From positions 19,548,509-19,612,508 of the forward strand of contig JADWOT020000003.1 of NCBI GenBank assembly GCA_036345935.2: 64,000 nucleotides of DNA. The letters run 5' to 3'. How positions within the stretch are numbered: position 1 is the stretch's first letter; each line of letters starts with the position of its first letter. A program made the translations under genes and the position numbers. The stretch is from Taenia hydatigena (lineage: Eukaryota > Platyhelminthes > Cestoda > Cyclophyllidea > Taeniidae). The notes below the pieces were generated by a model, which was given only the letters and a program-made list of their open reading frames with translations, searched no databases and was not told the origin of the DNA. Below are positions 34,011 through 44,930 of the stretch, one piece after another.

Positions 34011-37004
34011 TCAGTACTTGTCTCCGGCCTGCTGTGTGGTTCGAGTCCTGGCCAACCTCTGTCGTTCGATCAGTAGGGTGTCGTACTGGTCCAGCACCTG
34101 CGCTGCCAACTTCACAAAGTCCTTTTCCGCCATCGATAGCTGCACACGCGCCTCCATGGCCGATCGTACGCGTCCCGTCGCCGCGTTCTTCGACGCAACG
34201 CTGTTTGGTATCCGCTTCCTTGATTTCGCCTGACCCAAAACGTTTAACGTCTGTGCGCAGTAGAGGGGTGATACTTCACCCATCAGCAACATGGAGGCCA
34301 TGGTTTTCGGCCACCTGGACACCGGCATCAAGTAGGGCGTTATTGTCGGCTGTGGTAACTTTTGCTTTCCCTCCAAGTCAGTTATTTTTCGTTGAAAATC
34401 ACACGATCGCGGCCGGCGTCGTAGTTTGGCCAACTCGTTTATACGATCAGACCTAGGGGTTGGTCGGGAGCGTTTGCTAGAGTGCGTCGATTCAAAAGAA
34501 GTCTGCGTCCATGCGGGTAGATGCTGAGCTTTTTTAGGAGCGGATCTTGCGGGGGTAGTTGGAGATAGCGGCTGTGTTGCTCTCTCTTGCGGCTGACAAC
34601 TTGAGCTTCGTCGAGTCTGCATAGCTGTTGCAGTGGAATAGTCATCGGCAACTCTATGGAGTGACACTTTGGATGACGTTCCGGTGGAAACAACCGTGCA
34701 TCTTCTTGAATCGGCTCCGTTTCCCCTCCGAGGAGGTGCTTGTTGAGGCGGAGGGTATTTGTCTATCTTAGAAGTAAGCGTTTTTTCAGATGCACTTGCA
34801 GATCGACTGCTCTTTGATCTTGTTGACTTTGATGAAGCTTTTCGCTTATCACTATTTGTTGTCATTGAAGCCGTTGAGTCGAATGAGAGGGGCTCTGTAC
34901 ATTGTGAGGTAGAAGGTCTTCTAGAATCAATCGCCAAGGTGGAAGGTTGGCCACCATTGATTGGCTGGCTTATGGACCTTTTGCGTGTGGCTATTGAGTG
35001 TTTGCTGGGTTGACTCACAAGTCTTGAGGTAGATTGAGTTTTATTTGCGACATCTTTCAAGGATTCAATTCGCGTTCTGTTGCTAACCGCAGAGTTTAAC
35101 CTGGAACCTCCGGCCATAGGTACTGATGATGCTTGAGAAGGAAGATCACTTGAGCTGCTATGGCGAGGGGACTTGTCGGAATGACTTCCTTTAGGTTTGG
35201 ATGTTGCACAGGAAGTCTCTGATTTTGTCACGATTCGCGTAAGTGATTCATCAAAAGCGTCGGTTAAGTCTTCGTGGCTTGCCGTTTTATCGACTTCCTG
35301 ATCTGCACAAAGACGCACCTGACCGGTATCTTTGCGACTTTTACTTCCATTGCTACTCCTAATACTGCTGCTTCTGTCTTTAATTTTCTCCTCTGGAAGG
35401 ATAGTATCAATAAATTCAGAGGTGGACTTGCAGACATCACTTTCGCGAGTGGATTGATCGAGGGAAAGGGAGGAAACCTCGGAGATATCGTGAGAAGTCT
35501 CTATCATTCCAGTGCTTCCCTGTGACTCAGACGCCTTAGGGGCGCTTGTAATACGTTTCTTGGCAGTCGTACCATTGAAAATGCGCTCCAGCTCAAGAGC
35601 TGGTAGATAATTTGGTGCATTGCGTAAGCAGCTTCTCACCACGGAAAGAGGTGAAGTCCCATTCTCATCGTCTGCTCCTACATTTGCGCCGGCTTCAACA
35701 AGCAATTGGCAAATCTCTACGGCCCCGTTGGAACTCGACCCCTGCTCCTTTGTTCTCAAAGCCTGGTGCGTTGCTATTTGAAGAGGAGTCTGACTGGAAG
35801 AGTTTTTCTGATTAATCAAGCTATCAGCAACTGCGTCAATTTGTAACAACCGTACGACGCACTCTTTATTGGAGTTGGCACACGCCTCGTGGAGCGCTGT
35901 GTCATTGACAACGTTGACCTTAGTTGGATCCGCTCCATATTCGAGTAATAAGTTGATAACATCGTCTACAGTATTTGATGCAGCCCTGCTGGTATAGTGA
36001 AAGGGGCCCCTTCCACGGCTGTCAGTAGCTTTGGGATCTGCTCCAGCGACGAGGAGCTTCTTAGTCACACTAAGATGTCCCATCGTTATGGAGTAAAAGA
36101 GCGGTGGGCAGCCATCAGTGTCCTGGGCATTCAGAACCCTTCCACGTTCCTCCTTGTCCATTTGGGAGTCATCCAGATATTTTGTGATCGTCTGGACAGT
36201 TGAGGTGTGGCCTCTGGAAGAGGCACAGTGGAGTGCTGTCAGACCGCTCTTTTCTGCCTTGCAGGGATCTGCTCCAAGCTCTAGAAGAATACTAGTTGAG
36301 AATGAGGCTCCAATTGTGGCCGCCCAGATCAGCGGTGTGCGTCCTCGTGCATCAACACAGTTGATGTCTATGTTGGAGCGTTCAACAATACATTTAATAA
36401 TGGAAGTGGAGATTCCTTCAGGAAGCTGGACGGCGTAATGCAGTGCCGTGGCTGATTGAGCGTCCTGAATACCGACATCCATGGTGAACTGATGTGTAAT
36501 CCCTTTGGCATCCTCAAAGGATCCAGAAAGTAGGAAGTCAAGCATTTCGTAGTTAGCGTATATCACTGCCAGATGAAGAGCAGATCGTCCGGAGACCGTG
36601 ATGTCGCCCTCCTTCTCTATCTCTTCATTGGTGGTTGGAGGACTCACTAGAGCGTTTGCGTCCACGCCGTGAGAGAGAAGAAGCTTAGCCAGTGGTATAT
36701 TGCCGTGGATGACGGTGTGGTGGAAAGGCAAGTAACCGTCATTGTCTGGCTGATTTTGCAGCTTAAATTCGGACTCCAGAAGAATCTCGGCGCAGGCCAG
36801 TCGACCTCCAGGTTTCGCCTGCCCTGAGGGCCCGTCATCAGTCTCCGCACAGTAATGCAGTGCATTTCTACCCTTTCTATCCCTCACCTCGTCAAAATTA
36901 CAGTTTGAGGAGAGGAGCTTTCGTAGAAAGACCACATCTCCACGCTTACAGATGTTTAACACCGCGATAATGTGGCTGGCCTTCATGTTGGGAGCGGAGG
37001 TCAT
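34011..37004 (-). CDS. Large single-exon ankyrin-repeat protein
   Basis: An uninterrupted frame of 997 codons starts at ATG (MTSAPNMKAS). Residues about 44-445 hold roughly ten ankyrin repeats, recognisable by GRNALHYCAE, DGYLPFHHTVIHGN, GRSALHLAVIYANY, SATALHYAV, GRTPLIWAATIG, GLTALHCASSRGHTSTV, GCPPLFYSITMGHLSV, NLLLEYGADP and DTALHEACANSNKECV. Residues about 480-930 are low-complexity and Ser/Thr/Lys/Arg-rich, probably disordered, with many potential phosphorylation sites. The last 60 residues return to a mixed helical stretch (AAQVLDQYDTLLIERQRLAR). Ankyrin arrays bind other proteins, so a scaffold role is likely. The layout recalls inversin, but I see no IQ motif and do not assign it. 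The lack of introns over 3 kb is unusual beside its neighbours. Confidence 0.88.
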   Translation of the reverse strand: MTSAPNMKASHIIAVLNICKRGDVVFLRKLLSSNCNFDEVRDRKGRNALHYCAETDDGPSGQAKPGGRLACAEILLESEFKLQNQPDNDGYLPFHHTVIHGNIPLAKLLLSHGVDANALVSPPTTNEEIEKEGDITVSGRSALHLAVIYANYEMLDFLLSGSFEDAKGITHQFTMDVGIQDAQSATALHYAVQLPEGISTSIIKCIVERSNIDINCVDARGRTPLIWAATIGASFSTSILLELGADPCKAEKSGLTALHCASSRGHTSTVQTITKYLDDSQMDKEERGRVLNAQDTDGCPPLFYSITMGHLSVTKKLLVAGADPKATDSRGRGPFHYTSRAASNTVDDVINLLLEYGADPTKVNVVNDTALHEACANSNKECVVRLLQIDAVADSLINQKNSSSQTPLQIATHQALRTKEQGSSSNGAVEICQLLVEAGANVGADDENGTSPLSVVRSCLRNAPNYLPALELERIFNGTTAKKRITSAPKASESQGSTGMIETSHDISEVSSLSLDQSTRESDVCKSTSEFIDTILPEEKIKDRSSSIRSSNGSKSRKDTGQVRLCADQEVDKTASHEDLTDAFDESLTRIVTKSETSCATSKPKGSHSDKSPRHSSSSDLPSQASSVPMAGGSRLNSAVSNRTRIESLKDVANKTQSTSRLVSQPSKHSIATRKRSISQPINGGQPSTLAIDSRRPSTSQCTEPLSFDSTASMTTNSDKRKASSKSTRSKSSRSASASEKTLTSKIDKYPPPQQAPPRRGNGADSRRCTVVSTGTSSKVSLHRVADDYSTATAMQTRRSSSCQPQERATQPLSPTTPARSAPKKAQHLPAWTQTSFESTHSSKRSRPTPRSDRINELAKLRRRPRSCDFQRKITDLEGKQKLPQPTITPYLMPVSRWPKTMASMLLMGEVSPLYCAQTLNVLGQAKSRKRIPNSVASKNAATGRVRSAMEARVQLSMAEKDFVKLAAQVLDQYDTLLIERQRLARTRTTQQAGDKY

Positions 37005-39155
37005 CGCGGTAGGTGAGTAGAGCTGCGACTAACCTCATCTACGTCCCCTTAGCCTTCAGGATGTCGGCATGGTAACACTGGCGAGGTAGACGATTGGCCA
37101 CTGGAGCCTGCAAACACTCGGTTGCCATGGCTTCCAATGGCACCAGTGCGAGTGCGCTTGTGTAGCCATTGTGGCAGTAACACTACTTCAGCCAAATTTT
37201 AGCCAGAATATAATCATATTATGTCCAGTTATGACTAGAATCCAAATCACACTATCTCGTGGCTTTCCAGCCCCTTAAAAACTGTTGTTAGTTAAAGGTT
37301 GCACAGCAATTCGTTCATTTCCTTTCGGAGTAAAAAACAATGTTGATTGTTGATGGTGTTAAACACGGCTTGTCAAGTGTTTAAGCACTGGAAGGCAATA
37401 CCCTTCCTTCCTCGAGCAGTTTGACTGCCAAGTCGTAAGCTCTCGCCTTCTCTCTAAGCAGTTCGCCACTTTTCCTGAAAAAAGAACTGGTGGCGTTTGA
37501 AAACTACTTAAAGGTTAGTGAATTATTGTGCTAACAGTTGTTTTCTTTTGGTGTAAACCTCAACCCACAGTGGTAGCATATCTCGCTAACATGACGAAAA
37601 TGTCACTAAGTCATTCATCAAGACGGTCGCAGGCACTTACTTTTTAGTTCGCTACATTTAGCTTTTTGATTCTTTATTTGAAGATTGGAAATTTGCTTCA
37701 GAAGTCAGGGAGCATGACTAGAGATGCAAAGTGTGATTTGGCCGTCCGAGACTTTTCTGAGGACGAACGAGGTCACAACGCCCGGACAGAATGTGTACTG
37801 TTGAGGTACAGTAGGGCTTGGGGCTACTGGCACGGCCAAGACATCAGGCTGTCCTGAGGAAGTACAGCTATACGGAGCCGCCAATTGACCCTTTCACCAA
37901 AACCGCAAGATGAACAAAAAATTAAGTTATTTTAAATGGCCTCCTCGCAACACAGTCGATGCTCCAAAACGAGCACCCATAAACCAGTAGCGCCAGTCAT
38001 CAGATTACCATTCAATTGAAAAGGCGCTTGTCAGCAGCGTCACTGATCCCTCTTGGCAATTCTACAGGATCTGAAGTTTCGTCCTGCATGGGGAGCGGGT
38101 TCGGGAATCAGGGAGTGGCCGTCGCTAGTAGTTGAAACACTGACCCAAAAGCAGAGTCACGCAACATAGGCTAGGTTTTAGCATGGTTCCTTGGGAATGA
38201 AGTTTCGTTTCTATTTCTCCCTGCTACATTGTTCTCACTTAAGAGCTAGCCAGTCCAAATTGTCTGAAACCCTTCCAGATAGGCGAAATCGACATCATCA
38301 AATAGGTATCGTTGACAACTCCGCAACAAACTCTTCTAAATGGGTCACAACTAGTGTCGCTTCAGCTGTTAAGAGCTTTCCTGCAGGCCACAAGACTGAG
38401 GTAGTAGTCGAGGGTAGAGGTCATTTGCACCCCTTTTGTTAGAGGTTGACACAGGTTCTCCCATTCGCAGTTGTTCTTTATAAACTAATTTTCTGCTGCC
38501 ACAAAGGTAGCGACTCAAGACTTTCCTAAGTACGAAAGGTGATAAATTATGCGGATAGAATATGCAGTATCGGCGTACAACTGGGCTTGGGGCTACTAGC
38601 ATGGCCCAGATTGTGGGCCGACTGGCAGTGGAACAATGGTGGGGCCCCTAAGTGGCCCGTTATAAAAAATGACAGTTATGCAAACCATTAAAGTATAGGA
38701 CTGTGGTCGGATCATGCGGTCTCACGTATTTGAGTCGATTTCAGATATGTTCGGAAGCAAATATTTGTTTCACATGGATACAGTTATGCGCCGTCAAAGC
38801 TTTTTTAAACGTATCAGTTGTTATAAAAATAAATGGTATAGGTGATAAAACAGCGATAGACTTCGAATTCCCTATTGAACTCTGTCACAGGACTGCAATA
38901 CTCGACTTAGACGACATAATATGAAAATGGAATCTTTAAACTGAAGCCTGTTCTGTTAGGTTTTTTTTAAATGAGGTTTTTTTGCTAGGAAATATGGGAA
39001 ACCCTCTGACCTACTGCAAGGGAGTCGTTAAAAATCCTTTAACCAATGGACGACTCGCCACCAAGCACACACCATCCAATCAATGAGCAGTAAGTCCGAA
39101 TCACCTCCCTTCTCCTCTCCTGTTAAAACTCCTCTGCATATTCTCACAGTTCACA
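37005..39155. other. Intergenic region dominated by repeat family A
   Basis: Divergent upstream regions of the ankyrin-repeat and light-chain genes. The middle is occupied by the clearest copy of repeat family A (37740-38660). No gene seen; the frame near 38700-38930 lacks any domain. Confidence 0.5.
37740..38660 (+). repeat. Dispersed repeat family A, about 1.2 units in tandem order
   Basis: The modules run W, X, Y, Z, W, X. W (gagacttttctgaggacgaacg) is at 37748 and again, as caagactttcctaagtacgaaagg, at 38515. X (gggcttggggctact) is at 37815 and 38585. Y (agcgtcactgatccctcttggc) is at 38036. Z (actagtgtcgcttcagctgtt) is at 38348. The distance from one W to the next is about 767 bp, so this is a diverged tandem arrangement. 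No coding frame spans it. Confidence 0.65.
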
Positions 39156-42100
39156 ATGGTAAGTCAATGGGTACTTTTCTCCCTCATTCTTTACTTTTAC
39201 TTCCTTTTACAGGCCAACCTCTCAAAAGCTGAGGTGGATGGTAAGTATGGATGACTATGGTGAGGCTGTTGTTGTGTGCGCTCTAGTTACACACTTGACT
39301 TTCCACAGACGTGCGTGAGGTGTTTGAGGTCTTCGATTTCTGGGACGGCCACGATGGCATGGTGGATGCTAGTCGTATGCCCGACCTCCTTCGATGCACT
39401 GGGCTCAACCCCACCAACGCCTGTTGTCTCAGGAATGGAACTTTGACTGTGGCAGGTGGGTTTTAACTACCCCTCCTTTTTACCCAAAATGCGGTTTAAC
39501 CCTATGGCATTTGACTATATCTTTGAATGGGTTTCATTTACTCCTTCTCGGAACGTTGATTCGCTTTGTAGTAATGAATTGTAAGATACTTGTACTGTCT
39601 TTTTGTCTAAAATAATAGTGGAACGTATTACTTTAATTATTCGTATAAAGTGATTGTTCAAAAGTAAAGCTTAATATAGGCGAGGATATGATATTATTGC
39701 TGTGGCGATACCCAAATGTAAGCGAAGTTGTAAATAGGAGGATGCTTAGAAGGAACTATAAGGCAAAGTGGTGGTAATGGTACCACCAGACCTAAGGTGG
39801 ATACCAGCATTCATTTTATTCATCAATGTGAAAATGAAGGCTTTAGAAGGTAAAAAAGCATTCTAGGTTGTCCCTCTCATTGGTTTATTTATGCTACCAT
39901 TGTTCTTTGAAACAAAAAAAGGGATTTGAACTGGGTTAACTTGCGACCTAACTGTGAGGAGTGAGTGATGAACTAAACAAAAGAATTACTGCCTCCTTCT
40001 TGGTCATGTCAATTCCATTTGGAAGATCACACAAATTGGAAAGAAAGAATGCCTTAAATTAGGTTGCGGTAATGTTGCTATGTGCTTATTCCCTACTCTA
40101 CTTGGCACCTGCGAGTGGAATTTGCCAGGCCCAAGGTAGACGATGAATTGGAAAAACAGCAACGCTACTATCCTGATTATTCTAACCTCTACAACGCGAA
40201 TTATCAGCACGTTTAGTCGTCCCTCCTAAAGTTGTAAAAAGTCGTACCAGTAGGAAAGAGCATTGTCTAGCCGCCTTTGGAACTCCCTTTGGCCACTCTT
40301 CAGTCTCAGACATGGCAACGTAGTCCGCGTTCTGCAACTCACCCACGAGTCAGGAACGGTGGTCATTAAACCCTCATTCAAGCAGGAAAATCCACGACTC
40401 CGTCGTCGCTGGGTCTAATTTTCGCCCCATTCGTGAACCTCAATGGGAATAGAGGACTAAATGACTTTGTTCTAATCAGAGCTCCACAACAAGTCCATTT
40501 GAATGAAAGCTAGTATTCTATATTTCTTAATCTTTTCCAATTTTTTTCTGCTCGACCGTTTACCTGAATTCTAGCCAAGTGTTAGGGGTAGGAGAAAAGC
40601 ACTATTTGGCCTGGGGCCATGAAACCCAACGAAGGTGGGACCTGAGGTGGTCGAATAACTCGCACTGTTTTTTTGCGTTCAGCCCTATTTATAATGGGCT
40701 TGGAAAGAGGTCCAGTTGCGAACGCATTTACCTAACAATTCAAGGCAAAGCGAAGGGATTTCTCACATTTGTCAAGTTATGTAGGGAAAGTGCGTTAACT
40801 ATTTTTGACCACCACACTTAAAGGTAATGCAATACCACTGCCGCCGTGCAGAAGGGCTGGGCGTGGAGGCGGACACTGGCGTAGGCCCAGAGGCGGGGCC
40901 TCAAGTGCTTGCGTAATCAAAAAGAAGGATTAACCAAATTGAGCGCGCATTATAATAGCATAAAATTTGTAGCCCATGTCCATTTGCATTTTTGTCTTGA
41001 CAGCAATGTCCACCAGCCATGGCAACAACCTTCCAGTCTTTCCAAACATGAATGGTAAGCTTCTCACACTGGTATAGCTTATGATAGCTTTAGGTTTAGG
41101 AAAGGCTCGGATAGCTACGGCATGATTGAGTCTCAAAGCATAGGCATTTTAAATGCCAACCCCTCGAACTTCTAAGGTCACACTATGAATGCTTACTTTG
41201 AGACTCAGTATATTCCTATGCAGTGCTCAAAAGGTATTTTAATTTCCTCATGTACAATTTGGGTTTTTAAATCGACGTGTTCTAAACAAAACTTGGAGAG
41301 ACGTATGGCATGAATAAACATAGAATTTCAAGGCCTTCACAAGTCCTTGAGGGCTGGTGGCGTGGCCCGAAGGCCGTGCTGTCTGACGAAGGGATAATGG
41401 CGCAACCCCTAAATGGCCCATTAACGCATTCCATAGTCTCTTCCCTCTTTTGAGCGTCCTCTCAAGCGCTCCCCTTAATCAACGTCTTGCATCAACCATC
41501 ACAACGCAACCGGTGCTACAAGACAAACGCTAGTAAACCAACCGCATCAATCACGGAATTCGCGGACAACTGGGAGGATGCTCCATCATAACGGCGCCAA
41601 TCTCCCTTCGTCCTATTCTTGAACTGTGTTGAGAACGGAAGAATTTGCTAAACTTCAAGCATGTCTCTAGTCACTCCAAAAAACACCAGGTTAAAAGTGG
41701 AATTACATAACAAATAACTAGGTTAAAATAGTGGGGAGTTGCGTCTACTCCTCCTTGTCACCTCGTTTCTGCGCCAGTGCTACTCAGCCGTGTCTGCATG
41801 TCTGCCTGGGTTCTATCCAGCCAACAGACGGGTGGAGGAGGTATCACGTGCTCACATAATTGGCATCTCCATGCGAGTATGACAGGCACCTCCGTAACAA
41901 ACCTTTCCAGTTGGCTAGTGTCACTTCATCTGTCACCAGCAAACTCTCATCTAACTCCACCAATGCTATACACTCAGCAGTAGGAATCAGGATGGTTGCC
42001 TTTTAAGGCATGGTTCTTTTTCCACTTTCACCGTTATACCTCCCCTAGACTACCAGAAGGGGTTGGGGCTCGGTGGAGGTATAGCGATGAGTCTCCAACT

Positions 42101-43328
42101 GTCCCGTTTCCAAAGTTGGAAATTAAGCAAACATTGAAGTAATTTTACCAGTTGTATTCAACTGTGTTTCTACATTTCTTGGTATAATTAAAAAAATTAG
42201 CAATTGGTCCAACTGATGGCTTAGAGAAACACATTGCGTTGAAATGGTCGAAAACAGGACACCCACGGAACATCTAATCCGACTTAGCGACGACCATCTC
42301 CGTTAATATTTGAGACAAGCATTGTTCACGACTAAAATCTACCACCGGGTGGAATGATATCTTCTCTCCCTCTCTCTCTCTCTCTATTCAGGCGAGTGTC
42401 AGTACTCCTTTGAGGAGTTCCTCTCGGTCTATCAGGCCATCAAGTATGAGAGCACTCCACCCGACAAGGACTTATTCATGCAAGTCTTCAAAAGTTACGA
42501 TCGCGAATCCCAGGGTGTTTTGAGTGCTGCCCAGATCAGACACATTCTGGAGACTTACGGTACGTCTCTTGTTCCCCGTATCGAATAATACAAAACATCA
42601 TTTGTGGTACTTGTGCTCCTTCAGACATTGCTTCTTTCCACTGGATTTTACCTATCACTTGTCAGACTTGATTTTTTTTAACTCCATAGAGTAATTTATT
42701 CCTCAATTTTTAAGGCCAAGTGGCGAGTAGCCTTTGTAAGGTATGCACGCACCTATTGCGATCAGATCACACACATCGGCGAGCATGATTTCACCTACTC
42801 ACTAAGGTAAATTTATTTTAAATGAAGAAACTGGATGGAGACATCCCTTTTTGTTAGGTTTTACCGTGTTTAGGAGTTGTTCGTGCGTACTGCTAACTGG
42901 ACATCCTGTCACAAGGACGTCACCGCAAAAGCAGCGACGGTTGGCCGGTGTCGATACTAGATGACGACTTCATAAATTTTTTTTTTTTGAACTAGAGTGT
43001 TTAATACTTCTGTATTTTAACAACAAAAATATGAGGACTAGCATGGAGCCGTGTGTTTTGATTTCACCAAACCTTTTCGTCTATTCAGCAATTCTTAATA
43101 CTTAAATCCTCAATTTTTATGCTAAGGAGAACGCTTGAGTGAAAATGAGACTGACAAGATGTTTGAGTTAATGGGCTATCAACATGGAACTGTAAAATAT
43201 GAAGGTGAGTTTTGTATTTGCTAACGCACTCAATGAAGCAGTCATTGACAACTACTTCGCTTTCCTATTTTTCAGAACTAATCGACAGAATACTAGAGGA
43301 GACGACGGAACCTGAGCTGTCTGAATGA
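39156..43328 (+). CDS. Myosin essential light chain-like EF-hand protein
   Basis: Six exons join to 158 codons plus TGA: 39156-39158, 39213-39240, 39309-39455, 42392-42559, 43127-43204 and 43276-43328. The first exon supplies only the ATG, followed by GTAAGT. The fold is calmodulin-like with four EF-hand units: FEVFDFWDGHDGMVD, ECQYSFEEFLSVYQAI, FMQVFKSYDRESQGVLSAAQI and MGYQHGTVKYEELIDRI. Loops are degenerate. The first has a two-residue insertion, and the third ends in Gln where calcium binders have Glu, so calcium binding is probably lost, as in most essential light chains. The role would be to stabilise the myosin lever arm in muscle or cytoplasm. Intron 3 is 2.9 kb and carries repeat family A sequence. 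A member of a related calmodulin-like family is the main alternative. Confidence 0.83.
41340..41990 (+). repeat. Dispersed repeat family A copy inside light-chain intron 3
   Basis: It carries X (gagggctggtggcgtggcccgaaggcc near 41347), the cattaacgcattcc to cttttgagcgtcctctc segment (41420-41462), a catcaaccatcacaacgcaac segment, and Z-like sequence (gggtggaggaggtatcacgtg near 41830). The host intron's splice sites are outside it. Confidence 0.6.
42362..42388 (+). repeat. CT-rich tract before light-chain exon 4
   Basis: A run of tctctccctctctctctctc directly precedes the acceptor of exon 4 at 42392. It forms an exceptionally long polypyrimidine tract at the end of the longest intron in the gene. 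Confidence 0.8.
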
Positions 43329-44930
43329 ATCAATTGTCACAGGATTAAATCTTATTTTCCCCGAATATTTATTACCCTACAATTGACCTTAACATAATCT
43401 ACTTTGAACTTAAAACCATCTACAAATATAGCGATGGCTCCTCATTTCCTTGAAGAATGGTTTTCGTGGAATGCGTGAATGCTTCCAAGTGGTCCCATTT
43501 AGTGTGGGACAACTGAAATGACCCAAGCAATGTGTGTTTGTATATCCAGGAGTTCTTTTTACGACCGCATATCGCAAATAACTTTAATATTCTTGCTTGA
43601 ATTAAATTAATACAAAGGTCATTTATGGTCCCCAAGATCGGAATCACTGCTGTAGCGCCTCCAGGCTCCCTTGAGGCAAAAGAAGGCAGAATACCAGGAT
43701 AGAATATCTATATTCAACAGGTAGAAGGAATTGAGCTGTTGGCATGGCCTGGAGGCCAGCCTACGCAGCTAGGACAATATATGTAGCGTCCCGAGGCTCC
43801 CTCGAAGGCAAAAGAAGGCAGAATGCTAGGGTAGAATATATATATTCAACGGACAGAGGGAAATAGGCTGCTAGCATGACCCGGAGGCCAGCCCACGCAG
43901 CTAGGGCAGTACGGCCACCTCTGTGACCTTGACCGAATCCGGTAGTTCCAACAAACAATGTACTACAATATAGCCACCTCTGCGACCCTGGCTGAAACTG
44001 GCAGTCCAAGCAAACAAAGTGTTGCAACTGTTTTTCACCAGCAGCCATGCCTTCATGGCGTGAGAAAGCGGATATAACGGCTAAGCCCAAGGTAAGAAAG
44101 TAGGATTCCATCTCGAGAACCTTGTATATCTTACAAAGGTAGCAGTGTAAAACATCCATTTATGCTGGGCAACTCAGAGCGATTTGTAATTTCGTTTGAC
44201 CGTATGCCTAGCCACGAGAGCTTTTAGCGCCCGCAGTCGTAAGTTCCCAGGGTTTTATGGTCCCTCGGTCACGCCTGCTGCCTCTCAACCATTCGTCATG
44301 CTAATAACAAATTTTCTTCAATTCTGGTGTTGTAATAACTATGGTGCTCTAAGTATACATTTTGGACGAAAGACGGGAAGGCCATACTAACTTAGTTCTT
44401 GACGAGTACATCCCTTTTCGTTAATTTGGCTGAGGCTAAGATAATAAGATAATAAAAGCGTCGCAAAATAATTAGTCGAATAAGGAAAGTGCTGCAGATG
44501 TGAGTCATTACTACTCAGGGAACACTGGAGGCGTTGCATTCAATCTCACTTAAAAGGTGCAATCGAATCAACAAAACAATTTCAAAAGTCGCGGAAATCA
44601 TTAGGCTGTATCATCAGTGCATTTCATCCCGCTGGCGTACCTTTAGAATTCGTCACCATCGTGATTTCCAAGCAAGTTCTGGTTCTTACTACATACGACT
44701 AAGTTGATATTTAAAGGCATAGTTTTGAAAATCTCAAAAGCATATTTTAAATCAGGCAATGATAAACTGGAACAATCTATTTTAATTTATCACCTCTGTG
44801 TCTTATTTTCAGCGCATAGTCCAAAGTGACCACTTGTTGTCAGACAAATCGCTCGGGTGGGTGTGGCGTTCCGGATTAGTTAGATAAAGTTCGGCTCATT
44901 GACCCGGAACCCCGGTTGTGAATTGTAATC
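43329..44930. other. Intergenic region with a family B array
   Basis: Between the light-chain stop codon and the Derlin-1 start. It holds the family B repeat array at 43654-44029; the rest is anonymous, AT-rich sequence. Confidence 0.5.
43654..44029 (-). mobile_element. Family B repeat array, one full and two partial copies
   Basis: Three direct copies lie in the orientation of the right arm at 31405. Copy one (about 43654-43780) stops after ctacgcagctaggacaatat. Copy two (about 43785-43966) is full length, from agcgtcccgaggctccc to caacaaacaatgtactac. Copy three (about 43967-44029) retains only the last third, from tagccacctctgcgaccctgg on. Copies one and two share aaaagaaggcagaat and ctatattcaac or atatattcaac. 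Confidence 0.65.

Noticed and set aside
34034..34456. Plus-strand frame of 140 codons
   Set aside because: It lies entirely antisense to the conserved ankyrin-repeat gene and is a shadow of its codon composition. The same holds for other plus-strand frames from 34000 to 36900.
37748..37775. Hammerhead-ribozyme-like motif (ctgaggacgaac; ggacgaaaggcg in other copies) in repeat family A
   Set aside because: The two conserved boxes sit directly next to each other with no stem II between them. The CUGANGA box is also not kept in the copies at 38515, 53699 and 29795. No flanking stems could be drawn. A covariance search on a consensus would settle it.
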